A DNA stretch of 64,000 nt from Shewanella oncorhynchi (GTDB lineage Bacteria; Pseudomonadota; Gammaproteobacteria; Enterobacterales; Shewanellaceae), in contig NZ_JABAEB010000002.1 in NCBI RefSeq assembly GCF_012584455.1, positions 455,412 through 519,411 of the forward strand, given 5' to 3'. The notes beneath the pieces are model-generated. The model worked only from the letters and a program-made list of their open reading frames with translations. It did no database searches and was not told the origin of the DNA. Below, piece after piece: positions 27,687-37,109 of the stretch. The stretch's first letter is position 1. Each line of letters starts with the position of its first letter. Position numbers and translations under genes: made by a program.

Positions 27687-29246
27687 TCAAGCTCCTCGTT
27701 TAATTGACCAAGGACGAATTCCGAGCAAAAGCAGGCACAATAAGTAACTGACGGCCCCAACTAAAATTAAGCCTATCAAGGCTTTCGCACGATCGAACAA
27801 ATGCCAATCTAACCAAATTTGTTGTGAAGGCAAAAAGTAATACAAGACTACCACCATCAAGGCTGTAGAGACCACGGCTTTAGCAAAAAACACCATAGTC
27901 GGCCTAGAAACACGATAAACGCCAGCTAAATGCAAGCCTCGGTATAGTAATGTGGCGTTAAGTAATGCTGACATCGAAGTCGCAATCGCCAGTCCAACAT
28001 ACCCAAAAGGAATAGCAAACAGTAAGTTAAAGCCCATGTTTGTGATCATGGCAATAATGCCATAACGCACAGGTGTTTTGGTATCTTGACGAGAGTAATA
28101 GCCAGGAGCAAGCACCTTAATCAGCATAAAGCTAAGCAAACCACTGCCATAAGCCATCAAACTATAGGAAGCCATTTCAACATCATGCAATGAAAAAGCA
28201 CCGCGCATAAATAATACCATCAACATGGGCTTTGCGAGCACGATCAATCCCATCATAGCCGGTAGACCTAGCAGTAGAATCGCTTTAATCCCCCAATCCA
28301 TCGTCTTGCCAAAGCCCGCACCTTCGTCATTCACATGGTTTCGTGACAGCGCAGGTAAAATCACAGTAGCAATCGCGATCCCAAACAATCCTAAGGGAAA
28401 TTCGAGTAAACGGTCGGCATAATAGAGCCAACTTATTGAACCCGTCATCAAAAAACTGGCGATAAATGTATCAAATAGCAGGTTAATCTGTGAGACAGAC
28501 ACGCCAAACAATGCAGGGATCATCAAAGTTCTGATTTTCACCACACCCGGGTGATGCCAGCCCCAAGAAGGCTTGACGAGCGCATTTTCACGCAACAAAA
28601 AGGGAATTTGAAATAGGAACTGAATCAAACCACCACAAAAAACGCCCCAAGCCAAGGTAACCTCAGGCTGGGTCGATGTAGGCGCATAGAAAATAGCCGC
28701 CGCAATAATTGCCACATTGAGAAAAACGGGTGTAAAAGCCGATACCGCAAAACGGCCTCGGGTATTTAAAATTGAGCCCGCTAATGCCGTAAATGTGATA
28801 AACCACAGATAAGGAAAAGTAATTTTAAGCACAACGGTAGCAAGTTCAAATTTAGCACCATCTGGCTCGTTGTTAAGCCAAGCGATAAACCAACCACCAC
28901 CGAATAAAGCTGACAACACAGGTGATGCAACCACCCCCAAAAGGGTCACTATTGTCACTAACAAACCTAATGTGCCCGCAACTTTACTCAATAAATCACG
29001 AGTCTCTTCTGCGGTATGTTTCTCTTGGTACTCAGTTAAAACAGGTACAAACGCCTGTGCAAAAGCCCCTTCAGCAAACAAACGGCGTAAAAAATTAGGA
29101 ATTTTATTTGCAAAGAAAAACACATCAGCACTTGTCCCTGCGCCCATCAAATTAGCAACAACCACATCCCTAACTAGACCTAAAACTCGGGATATCAATG
29201 TCATAGCACTAACAATCAGGCCAGATTTTAATAATTTTCTACTCAA
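27687..29246 (-). CDS. murJ: Lipid II flippase MurJ
   Basis: The 519-residue polytopic inner-membrane protein moves lipid II across the membrane for peptidoglycan synthesis. It has about 14 helices and the MVF/MurJ family signatures near the N-terminus (SRVLGLVRDVVVA, FFFANKIPNFLRRLFAEGAF). It is the first gene of the leftward series and is divergent from rpsT, as in many gammaproteobacteria. Confidence 0.96.
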   Translation of the reverse strand: MSRKLLKSGLIVSAMTLISRVLGLVRDVVVANLMGAGTSADVFFFANKIPNFLRRLFAEGAFAQAFVPVLTEYQEKHTAEETRDLLSKVAGTLGLLVTIVTLLGVVASPVLSALFGGGWFIAWLNNEPDGAKFELATVVLKITFPYLWFITFTALAGSILNTRGRFAVSAFTPVFLNVAIIAAAIFYAPTSTQPEVTLAWGVFCGGLIQFLFQIPFLLRENALVKPSWGWHHPGVVKIRTLMIPALFGVSVSQINLLFDTFIASFLMTGSISWLYYADRLLEFPLGLFGIAIATVILPALSRNHVNDEGAGFGKTMDWGIKAILLLGLPAMMGLIVLAKPMLMVLFMRGAFSLHDVEMASYSLMAYGSGLLSFMLIKVLAPGYYSRQDTKTPVRYGIIAMITNMGFNLLFAIPFGYVGLAIATSMSALLNATLLYRGLHLAGVYRVSRPTMVFFAKAVVSTALMVVVLYYFLPSQQIWLDWHLFDRAKALIGLILVGAVSYLLCLLLLGIRPWSIKRGA

Positions 29247-29498
29247 ACGTCCCCCAGACCCATATCGAATTGATTAGGTGATACATCTCAAAAAATCGAT
29301 TCAGGCTCTGTCACACTGCGGTAATAGCTGCTAGAATTGCGCCACATATTACACGAGTTGGGTCGAAGATAGCCAAGGCAGGTTGGATTAATTTATCTTT
29401 ATGATGAATATTCAATCATAGTCATTGACAAAGTGACTAAATGCAGGCATATTCCTCGGCCTTTAAAAGTATCAAATCCAGTTTTTAGGAGTTGCACC

Positions 29499-29765
29499 TT
29501 GGCTAATAGCAAGTCTGCAAAGAAGCGCGCGCTTCAATCTGAAAAGCGTCGTCAGCATAACGCCAGCCGTCGCTCAATGTTACGTACATACGTTAAAAAA
29601 GTAATCGCTGCAATTAAAGCAGGCGATCACAAAACAGCAACAGAAGCTTTTGCTGTTGCACAACCAATCGTTGACCGTATGGCGACTAAAGGTCTTATTC
29701 ACAAGAATAAAGCCGCTCGTCAAAAGGCACGTTTGAACGCTAAGATCAAAGCAATCGCTGCTTAA
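29499..29765 (+). CDS. rpsT: Small ribosomal subunit protein S20
   Basis: The 88-residue basic protein binds 16S rRNA in early 30S assembly. I place the start at TTG 29499, because the mature sequence [17 protein letters not shown] follows directly and TAGGAG lies seven bases upstream. An in-frame ATG at 29433 would add 22 residues foreign to the family. E. coli rpsT also starts at UUG, and the weak start takes part in autoregulation of S20 synthesis, so the same control is likely here. A perfect terminator follows. Confidence 0.97.
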   Translation: MANSKSAKKRALQSEKRRQHNASRRSMLRTYVKKVIAAIKAGDHKTATEAFAVAQPIVDRMATKGLIHKNKAARQKARLNAKIKAIAA

Positions 29766-29783
29766 TCTATAACATAGCAAATG

Positions 29784-29811
29784 AAAAAAACCGGCAATTG
29801 CCGGTTTTTTT
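29784..29811. terminator. Terminator between rpsT and the ArsR-family gene
   Basis: AAAACCGGCA and TGCCGGTTTT form a perfect stem with A and T runs on both sides. It can stop rpsT rightward and the ArsR-family gene leftward. Confidence 0.9.
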
Positions 29812-29828
29812 ATATCTGAAAAACACTA

Positions 29829-30125
29829 TTAATGACAATAAATGTTGTTCAATAAGTGAATCATCTCCCGTACTTCATCACTCTTGAGTGAATAAAATAC
29901 CGTTTGCGCTTCTTTGCGTGTGGTTACTAAATTATCTTTGCGTAACCAAGCAAGATGTTGTGATAGTGCCGATTGACTTAAGCCTAATTTTTTATTCATT
30001 TCGCCAACGCACATTTCTCCTTCATTCAATAAATAACAAAGAATAAATAAACGGCGTTCGTTCGCGAGTGCCTTTAATAGCACTACGGCATGATCGGCTC
30101 GCTCCTGCATTAATTCAATATTCAT
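29829..30125 (-). CDS. ArsR-family transcriptional regulator, HlyU-like
   Basis: The 98-residue winged-helix DNA-binding protein has the recognition helix segment LSQSALSQHLAWLRKDNLVT followed by the wing TRKEAQTVFYSL, both nearly identical to Vibrio HlyU as I remember it. Two cysteines, Cys30 in FILCYLL and Cys97 in IYCH, match the pair reported in HlyU and related redox or sulfide sensors. The ArsR metal-box motif ELCVCDL is not present. It is probably a redox-responsive repressor or anti-silencer. The targets are unknown; it is divergent from the M28 peptidase gene, which is a possible target. Confidence 0.85.
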   Translation of the reverse strand: MNIELMQERADHAVVLLKALANERRLFILCYLLNEGEMCVGEMNKKLGLSQSALSQHLAWLRKDNLVTTRKEAQTVFYSLKSDEVREMIHLLNNIYCH

Positions 30126-30261
30126 TACGCACTTTCTCTCCTAAAACTAACCCCTGCGCTAATATAGCGTCGCCTTACGGATATAGTCGGGACATAAAGC
30201 ACACTTTTTGCTAGATTGTTTTTAAAAATGGGACATGCTTAATAAAAATAAAGGAAATCTA

Positions 30262-31665
30262 ATGAAGCCCTATCAAACTACACTTCTCTCGAGTCTTTTA
30301 ATCGGGGGGTTAAGTGCGTGCCAAACTCAAGTAGAAACTGCCCCTAATGAAGTCATTCAATTACAACAGGCAGCATTATCTTCGCAATTAAGCTATGACT
30401 TAGTCGAGTCACTCACGGTTGAAGTGGGTCCAAGACTTGCTGGAAGCCCAAAAGATATCCTCGCCGTTAACTGGGCGATAAATAAACTGACCAGCCTTGG
30501 TTTTGACCGTGTTTATAAAGAAGCCGTACAAGTGCCAATTTGGGAGCGCGGTGAAGCCAAAGCCAAAATCACCGTCCCTGTAGAACAGCCGTTGGTCATT
30601 ACTGCGCTTGGTGGCAGTATTGCGACTCCTGCTGGAGGTATACAAGCTAAAATCGCGCGCTTTGATAGCCTAGAGGCATTACAACAAGCCAAGCCTGAAG
30701 AGGTGCAAGGTAAGATTGTTTTTATTGACCAAAAAACAGAGCGCCATATCACTGGTGAAGGTTATGGTAAAAGCGTTGGTGGCCGCTCGAAAGGGGCAAT
30801 CGCTGCAGCACAAAAAGGCGCAGTTGCTATCGTGATCCGCTCTATTGGCACAGATCATGACCGCATGGCCCATACTGGCATCATGCGCTACCAAGATGGC
30901 GTGCCTAAGATCCCCGCGGCTGCCATGTCAAATCCCGATGCAGATTTGGTTGGTGCATTGCTAAAACGCGATCCTAATGCCCTGCTCGAATTGCATATGT
31001 CGCCAAAAAACTTAGGTTTTAATACTTCCTACAATGTCATTGCCGAAGTAACGGGCAGTAGTAAGCCCAATGAAATAGTGCTCATTGGTGCTCATTTAGA
31101 TTCCTGGGATGAGGGTACTGGCGCGATTGATGATGGCGCTGGTGTCGCCATTGTGACGGCTGCAGCCAAGCATATTCAAGATCTCCCCATAAAACCCGCT
31201 CGCACTGTTAGAGTCGTGCTATATGCCGCTGAAGAAGTTGGGCTCGTTGGCGGTAAAGCGTATGCAGAGGCTCATAAAGCTGAATTACCGCTGCACTACA
31301 TAGCTGCAGAGTCTGATTTTGGGGCCGGTAGAATTTATCAAATCGATACTAAAGTGAATGAGAACATATTCACAGAAGTACAGCAAGCGCTCAGCCCTAT
31401 GTCATTCAATGGCGTTGCACTGGGCAATAACCAAGCTTCTGGTGGGCCAGACGTATCTATGCTCCCTGCCTTAGGTGTTCCAGTTGCATCCTTGAGGCAA
31501 GATGGCCACGATTATTTCGATTATCATCACACACCGAATGATACCTTAGATAAAATCGACCCTGCCGCATTGGCTCAAAACGTCGCCGCCTACGCACAAT
31601 TTGCTTATATCATGGCAAATTCAACGGTGACATTAACGCCTTTAGCCACCCAATCTGAAAAATAG
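30262..31665 (+). CDS. M28-family zinc metallopeptidase, lipoprotein
   Basis: From the ATG at 30262 (AAGGAAA upstream) the product is 467 residues. A lipobox LSAC near residue 20 marks an outer-membrane or periplasmic lipoprotein. A PA-type insert spans roughly the middle. The M28 metal ligands are in GAHLDSWDEGTGAIDDGAG, AEEVGL, AESDFG and FDYHHTPNDT. The fold resembles aminopeptidases and carboxypeptidase Q. It likely trims peptides outside the cytoplasm. It is divergent from the HlyU-like regulator. Confidence 0.92.
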   Translation: MKPYQTTLLSSLLIGGLSACQTQVETAPNEVIQLQQAALSSQLSYDLVESLTVEVGPRLAGSPKDILAVNWAINKLTSLGFDRVYKEAVQVPIWERGEAKAKITVPVEQPLVITALGGSIATPAGGIQAKIARFDSLEALQQAKPEEVQGKIVFIDQKTERHITGEGYGKSVGGRSKGAIAAAQKGAVAIVIRSIGTDHDRMAHTGIMRYQDGVPKIPAAAMSNPDADLVGALLKRDPNALLELHMSPKNLGFNTSYNVIAEVTGSSKPNEIVLIGAHLDSWDEGTGAIDDGAGVAIVTAAAKHIQDLPIKPARTVRVVLYAAEEVGLVGGKAYAEAHKAELPLHYIAAESDFGAGRIYQIDTKVNENIFTEVQQALSPMSFNGVALGNNQASGGPDVSMLPALGVPVASLRQDGHDYFDYHHTPNDTLDKIDPAALAQNVAAYAQFAYIMANSTVTLTPLATQSEK

Positions 31666-31677
31666 GCCATCAATGAT

Positions 31678-31705
31678 ATAGAGAACAGCATTAGCTGTTC
31701 TCTAT
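31678..31705. terminator. Hairpin between the M28 peptidase gene and yaaA
   Basis: ATAGAGAACAGC pairs perfectly with GCTGTTCTCTAT around an ATTA loop, between two convergent stops. There is no T run on either side, so termination strength is uncertain. Confidence 0.5.
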
Positions 31706-31730
31706 CAATTAACATCTTATCGATATTTCG

Positions 31731-32504
31731 CTATTGCTCTTCACGTAAAAATGTTGGATTTGTTGGGGAACTCTGCTCTTCACTATAATAATAACCAGCA
31801 ACATTAAATGCTTTTAATTCATCTAAAGTGTTAATTTGATGCGTAATGAGATATCTCGCCATCATGCCTCTAGCACGCTTAGCAAAAAAACTGATCACTT
31901 TATATTGACCATTTTTACAATCTTTAAATATGGGTGAAATTAATTGCCCTTGAAGTTTTTTAGGCTTTATTGCTTTGAAATATTCATTAGATGCAAGATT
32001 GACAATAATATCACTACTCGTTTCAGCAAGCGTTTCATTTACCGCTTGAGTTAACGTCTCTCCCCAAAACTCATATAGGTTTTTACCTTTAGGATTAGAA
32101 AGTGCCGTGCCCATTTCTAAACGATAAGGCATAATTAAATCCAGCGGTCTGAGCAAACCGTAAAGTCCAGATAAAATACGTAGTTGTGACTGAGTTCGAG
32201 CAATTTCATCTTCAGACAATGTATCAGCATCAAAGCCAGTATACACATCGCCTCTAAAAGCAAAAATGGCCTGTTTTGCATTATCTAAACTAAAATCTAG
32301 CCGCCACTCCCCAAAACGTGCCGCATTTAAACCCGCAATTTTATCGCTCACTTTCATTAAAGTGGCGATGTCTGTAGGGGTCAATTGCCGACACACTTGG
32401 ATCAACTCCTGACTATAAGTTAAAAAATCAGGTTGTGAATACACCTGCGTCAGTGGCGGCTGTTCAAAATCTAAGGTCTTCGCCGGCGAAACCAATATCA
32501 ACAT
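31731..32504 (-). CDS. yaaA: Peroxide stress protein YaaA (DUF328)
   Basis: From the ATG at 32504, which has GGGAG seven bases upstream, the product is 257 residues, the length of E. coli Yaa[15 protein letters not shown] at the start and SNEYFKAI plus [13 protein letters not shown] later are family hallmarks. The open frame extends to 32567 but the extra residues are not family-like. YaaA lowers free iron and protects DNA during peroxide stress in E. coli. Confidence 0.95.
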   Translation of the reverse strand: MLILVSPAKTLDFEQPPLTQVYSQPDFLTYSQELIQVCRQLTPTDIATLMKVSDKIAGLNAARFGEWRLDFSLDNAKQAIFAFRGDVYTGFDADTLSEDEIARTQSQLRILSGLYGLLRPLDLIMPYRLEMGTALSNPKGKNLYEFWGETLTQAVNETLAETSSDIIVNLASNEYFKAIKPKKLQGQLISPIFKDCKNGQYKVISFFAKRARGMMARYLITHQINTLDELKAFNVAGYYYSEEQSSPTNPTFLREEQ

Positions 32505-32556
32505 CAAAAACTCCCAACAGAAACAAAAATATATGCCTATGATACTGAACGAGCAT

Positions 32557-32583
32557 AAAAAAACCACGCTTTAACAGCGTGGT
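32557..32583 (-). terminator. Terminator after the alanine/glycine symporter gene
   Basis: ACCACGCT pairs with AGCGTGGT around a five-base loop at 32563-32583. On the minus strand a run of seven T residues follows. Confidence 0.85.
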
Positions 32584-32633
32584 CTTTTCGATTACAACAA
32601 TCAGTAATGCCTATTGTCGATACGCTAGGCTAA

Positions 32634-34076
32634 TTAAAGCTTTTTAGCCGGCACAAGACTGGTATCTTGCCAAATATCATCATCAAGCTGATCCATCAAC
32701 TCAGGAAATTTACTACGATCGAATTCTGGAGTCTTACCCGCGTTGATCTGTTCGCGATAATCATTGATAACGCGAATTGCCAGACCCGATAATAGTAATA
32801 GAGCAACAATGTTTACCGTCGCCATCAACCCCATCGAAACGTCAGCCAAGTTCCACACTAAACTTATCTTAGCGACGGCACCAAACATGACCATGCCAAG
32901 CACACACAAACGGAATAAAGGCAGTGCTTTGGTACTATTTCCCATTAAGTACATCACATTTGTTTCAGCGTATGAGTAATTGGCTATGATGGATGTAAAG
33001 CAGAATAAGAAAATAGCCACCGCAATAAATGCGCCCCCCCAGTCGCCAACGTGTGCAGACATGGCATTAATGGTTAATCGAATCCCATCATCACTCGAGC
33101 CAATATCCCCTGATAGCAGGATTATCGCAGCCGTTGCAGTACAGATAACGATAGTATCCGCAAACACACCCATCATCTGCACAAAACCTTGGGATGCTGG
33201 ATGATTAGGGTTAGGCGATGCACTTGCCGCGACATTCGCCGCACTGCCCATACCCGCTTCGTTCGAGAAAAGTCCACGAGCAATACCCGCTTGCATTGCC
33301 TGCGCGACAGTATAAGCCACGCCGCCAGCGGCAGCTTCTTGCCAACCAAAAGCACTTTTCACAATTAAGCTAATAATCGCAGGTAATTGTTCTAGGTTGA
33401 AAATAACGATAATGAAGGCTACAAGAATGTAGGCTAAGGCCATAATGGGGACAAGAAATTCAGATACTCGCGCGACTTTACGTAGACCACCGACAATCAC
33501 AAATCCACTGGCAATAACTAGCCCAATCCCTACATAGGTTGGATTAAAACCAAATACTCGCTCCATGGCACCGGTAATAGTGTTAGCTTGTACTGCATTG
33601 AATACTAAACCAAAAGCAATGATCAAAAAGACAGCAAATAAAATGCCCATCCATTTCTGACCCAATCCTTTTTCCATGTAGTAGGAAGGACCACCGCGGA
33701 ACTGGCCATTATGATCTCGGACTTTATAAACCTGCGCTAAGGTTGATTCAACCATAGCAGTCGCCATACCTAAAATAGCGATAAGCCACATCCAAAATAC
33801 TGCACCTGGACCCGCAGCACCAATAGCAACAGCAACACCGGCCATATTACCAGCACCGACGCGTGCAGCCATACTTGTACAAAAGACTTGAAATGAAGAA
33901 AGACCGCTATCGCAACCTTGCCGACTCATGGTCATAACTTTGATGGAATGTTTAAAGTGGGTTAACTGAATAAAGGCAAGTCTAATGGTGAAATAGAGAC
34001 CAGCTCCTACTAGTCCATATACTAACAACTTACCCCAAAGTAGCGCATTCAAAAAATTAACTATGGTTTCTAACAT
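32634..34076 (-). CDS. Alanine or glycine:cation symporter (AGCS family)
   Basis: The 480-residue inner-membrane protein has about ten or eleven helices and is of the AGCS family, which imports alanine or glycine with sodium or protons. The conserved TSMAARVGAGNMAGVAVA segment is near residue 70, followed by GPGAVFWMW. A second hallmark, GLFSNEAGMGSAANVAA, appears near residue 270. It is a single-gene unit. In some Shewanella relatives such genes have glycine riboswitches; I looked for that consensus in the leader and did not see it, but a different structured element is there. Confidence 0.93.
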   Translation of the reverse strand: MLETIVNFLNALLWGKLLVYGLVGAGLYFTIRLAFIQLTHFKHSIKVMTMSRQGCDSGLSSFQVFCTSMAARVGAGNMAGVAVAIGAAGPGAVFWMWLIAILGMATAMVESTLAQVYKVRDHNGQFRGGPSYYMEKGLGQKWMGILFAVFLIIAFGLVFNAVQANTITGAMERVFGFNPTYVGIGLVIASGFVIVGGLRKVARVSEFLVPIMALAYILVAFIIVIFNLEQLPAIISLIVKSAFGWQEAAAGGVAYTVAQAMQAGIARGLFSNEAGMGSAANVAASASPNPNHPASQGFVQMMGVFADTIVICTATAAIILLSGDIGSSDDGIRLTINAMSAHVGDWGGAFIAVAIFLFCFTSIIANYSYAETNVMYLMGNSTKALPLFRLCVLGMVMFGAVAKISLVWNLADVSMGLMATVNIVALLLLSGLAIRVINDYREQINAGKTPEFDRSKFPELMDQLDDDIWQDTSLVPAKKL

Positions 34077-34504
34077 ATTATTTTACTTCTTCCCGTAGCA
34101 AATGCTCCTCTAATTGCAATTAAAGGTACAACATCTGTGGTGAATGAATCCTTCCAAGTTAAAGGTAAGAATTTCGGTAGATTTATTTTTTCAAATTATC
34201 CTTCCGTGAATTTACAACATCACGGCTACCGAATTCAACGCAGCAAAATAGCACAGTATTCGAAATTGCTCATGTGATCAAGCTCGCGTTTGCACAGTTA
34301 AACGTCATTGATATCACGTCTTACAACACTAGCTAAGCTACTGTTAAAGCTAGATTAACAAAAGAGCGAAGTTACGCTATTATTTTTAACAGCAAAAACA
34401 ACTTTTAAAATTTGGATGTAGGGCACATTTTTGTAATAAAACTACAAATATAGTAACCCCATAGAAACTTCAATCATCTCTTGTTTGTTTTAGTGAGGCT
34501 TAAC
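34077..34504. other. Divergent spacer between the AGCS symporter and phosphoketolase genes
   Basis: This 428-base AT-rich region must hold both promoters. A nested inverted repeat is at 34169-34236. A TGTGA half-site with a poor partner lies at 34273-34288. No open frame is credible. Confidence 0.6.
34169..34236 (-). promoter_or_regulatory. Nested stem-loop element, possible leader RNA of the AGCS gene
   Basis: GAATTTCGGTAG at 34169-34180 pairs with CTACCGAATTC at 34226-34236 with one bulged base. Directly inside the right arm, CCGTGA at 34204-34209 pairs with TCACGG at 34220-34225. On the minus strand this would fold into a closing helix with a stacked inner hairpin about 93 bases before the symporter start. 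The strand and function are inferred. Confidence 0.4.
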
Positions 34505-36871
34505 ATGACACAAATACATGAAATCAATGCTCTGAAAAAGTATGTCAGAGCGACAAACTTTCTTGCGACCTCGCAAATTTACCTCAAACAAAACGTCTTA
34601 CATAAACGTCCACTTGCCCATACTGATATCAAGCCACGTTTACTTGGCCATTGGGGTACCTGCCCAGGTATTAACTTTGTCTATGCCAACATTAACCGCT
34701 TGATAGTGAAACATAACCGCTCTTTTATCTATTTAGTCGGTCCAGGCCATGGTTTTCCCGCTGTACAAGCAAACTTATTCATTGAAGGCTCTTTAAGTCA
34801 TTTCTACCCAGAAACTATTCCCTACAATGAAACTGGCATCGAAGATATTTGTAAGAAGTTTTCTGCCGCTTATGGTTATCCTTCACATGCAAACCCTGAA
34901 GCACCTGGACAAATTCTTGAAGGTGGCGAATTAGGCTACTCACTCTCAGTAGGCTGGGGAGCAGTATTAGATAATCCAGATCTGATCGCAACCGTCTTAA
35001 TTGGTGACGGCGAAGCAGAAACGGGACCATTAGCCGCATCTTGGTATGCAAACCGCTTAGTTTCACCAGCGACCAGCGGTGCAGTATTGCCAATTGTGCA
35101 TATTAACGGCTATAAGATTTCCGGTCCTACCCGCATGGGACGTATGAGCCATGAAGAACTGGATCTTGAATTCCGTGGTCTTGGCTATTTCCCCATCATA
35201 GTTGATAACGAATTAGAAGAAGATATCTATGTGCAGATGACAAATGCCATGGATACCGCTTATACCATGATCAATGACATTCAACGTCGAGCACGCAGTG
35301 GCGAAGACGTAGTTAAACCAAAATGGCCAGTCATTTTAATGCGCACAGCCAAAGGTTGGACTGGTGTCAGTGAATATAAAGGTAAGAAATTAGAAGGTAA
35401 CTGCGAATCGCATCAAGTAATCGTCAATAAATGTGCTACTGATAAGGGCCATTTAGATGCACTGGATAATTGGCTTGCCAGTTACGATTTCCAAGAACTC
35501 TATCAAATGAATGAAAAAGGCGAACTGATTTTTGATGCCGACATTTGTTCATTAATCCCACCCAAACAACTTGCCTGTGGCCGTCAACATTTAACCTATG
35601 GCGGAGAAGTTGTTAGAGCATTAACCAATCCAGATCTTGAAAAACTCAGCTATGGCCCAGAAGTACCGCGTGGTCAACGTGGCTATTCAATGTTAAAAAT
35701 GGGCGAATGGATGCGTGATGCATTCAAGTTAAACCGCGACCAACGTAATCTACGTATCTTTAGCCCTGACGAAACCTATTCAAATCAACTACAAGCTGTA
35801 TTTGAAGAAACCGATCGTGCATGGCAGTGGCCAATTGAGAGTTGGGATGAAGATATGTCCCGTGAAGGTCGAGTCATTGAACTGCTTTCTGAAAACTTAC
35901 TTTTTGGCATGCTACATGGTTACACAGTAACAGGCCGCCACGGCATGCTGCCCACCTACGAAGCATTCTCACAAGTTATCTCATCGATGGCCGATCAGTA
36001 CTGTAAATATGTCTACGCCAGCCAAGGCGTACATTTCCGTAAGCCACTGCCAGCCTGTAATGTCGTATTATCTTCATTACTTGAGCGCCAAGATCATAAT
36101 GGCTATTCACATCAAAACCCATCTTTCCTTGGGGCTATGCTGGAGAAACATCCAAAAATAATCTCGGCTTACTTACCCGCAGATGCCAACAGCACATTGG
36201 TTTATACAGAGCGAGCCTTCGCAGACCGTGACAAACTCAATATTCTGGTTGCAGGTAAAAAAGAGTTACCACAATGGCTAAGCTTGGAAGAAGCGCGTAA
36301 ACAAACAAAAGACGGCGTAATGGTGTGGGATTTTGCCTCAGATGAGAATCCCGATATTGTGCTGGCAGGTTGTGGTGATTATGTCACTCAAGAATGTATG
36401 GCTTCTCTAGTATTAATCAGAGAACTCCTTCCAAGAGTGAAAATCCGCTTCGTTAGTGTCACTGAATTAAGCAGTGATGGCTTAGGTAGCCGTAAATTTA
36501 AAGAAAAACCTTGGTTAATGGACGAAATATTTACTCAAGATAAAGGCGTGGTATTCAACTACCATGGTTACCCAAATACAATCAAAAAGTTAATTTTTGA
36601 TTACAAAGGCAGCCGTCGCTTCAGAATTAAAGGCTACGAAGAAGAAGGTTCAACAACAACGCCATTTGATATGGGTGTTCGTAACGGTACATCACGCTAT
36701 CACCTTGTAATTGATATGGCTTACAAGCTGTTCCAACAGGGTGTTATTGATGAAACTATGCACGTCTCTATTACCACTGATATGCTGCAAAGATTAGTTG
36801 ACCACCGCAACTATATTAAAGCGAATGGTGTAGACCCAGTAGAAATCGAAAATTGGGTATGGACACGCTAA
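34505..36871 (+). CDS. xfp: Phosphoketolase (xylulose 5-phosphate / fructose 6-phosphate)
   Basis: The 788-residue thiamine diphosphate enzyme cleaves xylulose 5-phosphate, and often fructose 6-phosphate, to acetyl phosphate plus glyceraldehyde 3-phosphate or erythrose 4-phosphate. The ATG at 34505 has GTGAGG upstream; the frame reaches 34481 without a better site. The cofactor motif GDGEAETGPLAASWYANR is near residue 165. HWGTCPGINF and GPGHGFPA near the N-terminus, and GRHGMLPTYEAF in the second half, are phosphoketolase hallmarks. It is transcribed alone with its own terminator and lies near tal-pgi, whose substrates overlap with its own. Confidence 0.96.
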   Translation: MTQIHEINALKKYVRATNFLATSQIYLKQNVLHKRPLAHTDIKPRLLGHWGTCPGINFVYANINRLIVKHNRSFIYLVGPGHGFPAVQANLFIEGSLSHFYPETIPYNETGIEDICKKFSAAYGYPSHANPEAPGQILEGGELGYSLSVGWGAVLDNPDLIATVLIGDGEAETGPLAASWYANRLVSPATSGAVLPIVHINGYKISGPTRMGRMSHEELDLEFRGLGYFPIIVDNELEEDIYVQMTNAMDTAYTMINDIQRRARSGEDVVKPKWPVILMRTAKGWTGVSEYKGKKLEGNCESHQVIVNKCATDKGHLDALDNWLASYDFQELYQMNEKGELIFDADICSLIPPKQLACGRQHLTYGGEVVRALTNPDLEKLSYGPEVPRGQRGYSMLKMGEWMRDAFKLNRDQRNLRIFSPDETYSNQLQAVFEETDRAWQWPIESWDEDMSREGRVIELLSENLLFGMLHGYTVTGRHGMLPTYEAFSQVISSMADQYCKYVYASQGVHFRKPLPACNVVLSSLLERQDHNGYSHQNPSFLGAMLEKHPKIISAYLPADANSTLVYTERAFADRDKLNILVAGKKELPQWLSLEEARKQTKDGVMVWDFASDENPDIVLAGCGDYVTQECMASLVLIRELLPRVKIRFVSVTELSSDGLGSRKFKEKPWLMDEIFTQDKGVVFNYHGYPNTIKKLIFDYKGSRRFRIKGYEEEGSTTTPFDMGVRNGTSRYHLVIDMAYKLFQQGVIDETMHVSITTDMLQRLVDHRNYIKANGVDPVEIENWVWTR

Positions 36872-36904
36872 TAGAAACATCTAATTAACATTAGATTGTA
36901 ATTT

Positions 36905-36932
36905 AAAGGCATTCTTCGGAGTGCCTTTTTTG
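36905..36932 (+). terminator. Phosphoketolase terminator
   Basis: AAAGGCATTC pairs with GAGTGCCTTT (one G-U pair) around a TTCG tetraloop, followed by T residues. Confidence 0.9.
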
Positions 36933-37109
36933 CATTAAAAATACCAGTTACAGAATGACAACCTTTAAAAGGTTGATCTTAATACTGGAAAAAGTTAACA
37001 AACCAAGTGATAATTAACCGCTGGCTAAAATATCAAAGGATCCCCACACTAAGTGCTAGCAATGTTTTGCACAAAACCAGCAAAGCATATTGGTGGAGAA
37101 TCATAATCA

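Noticed and set aside
34273..34288. Possible CRP site TGTGA-N6-TCGCG upstream of phosphoketolase
   Set aside because: Only one half matches well; such half sites are common by chance in AT-rich spacers.
34077..34300. Glycine or lysine riboswitch in the AGCS leader
   Set aside because: I looked for the conserved motifs of both classes on the minus strand and did not find them.
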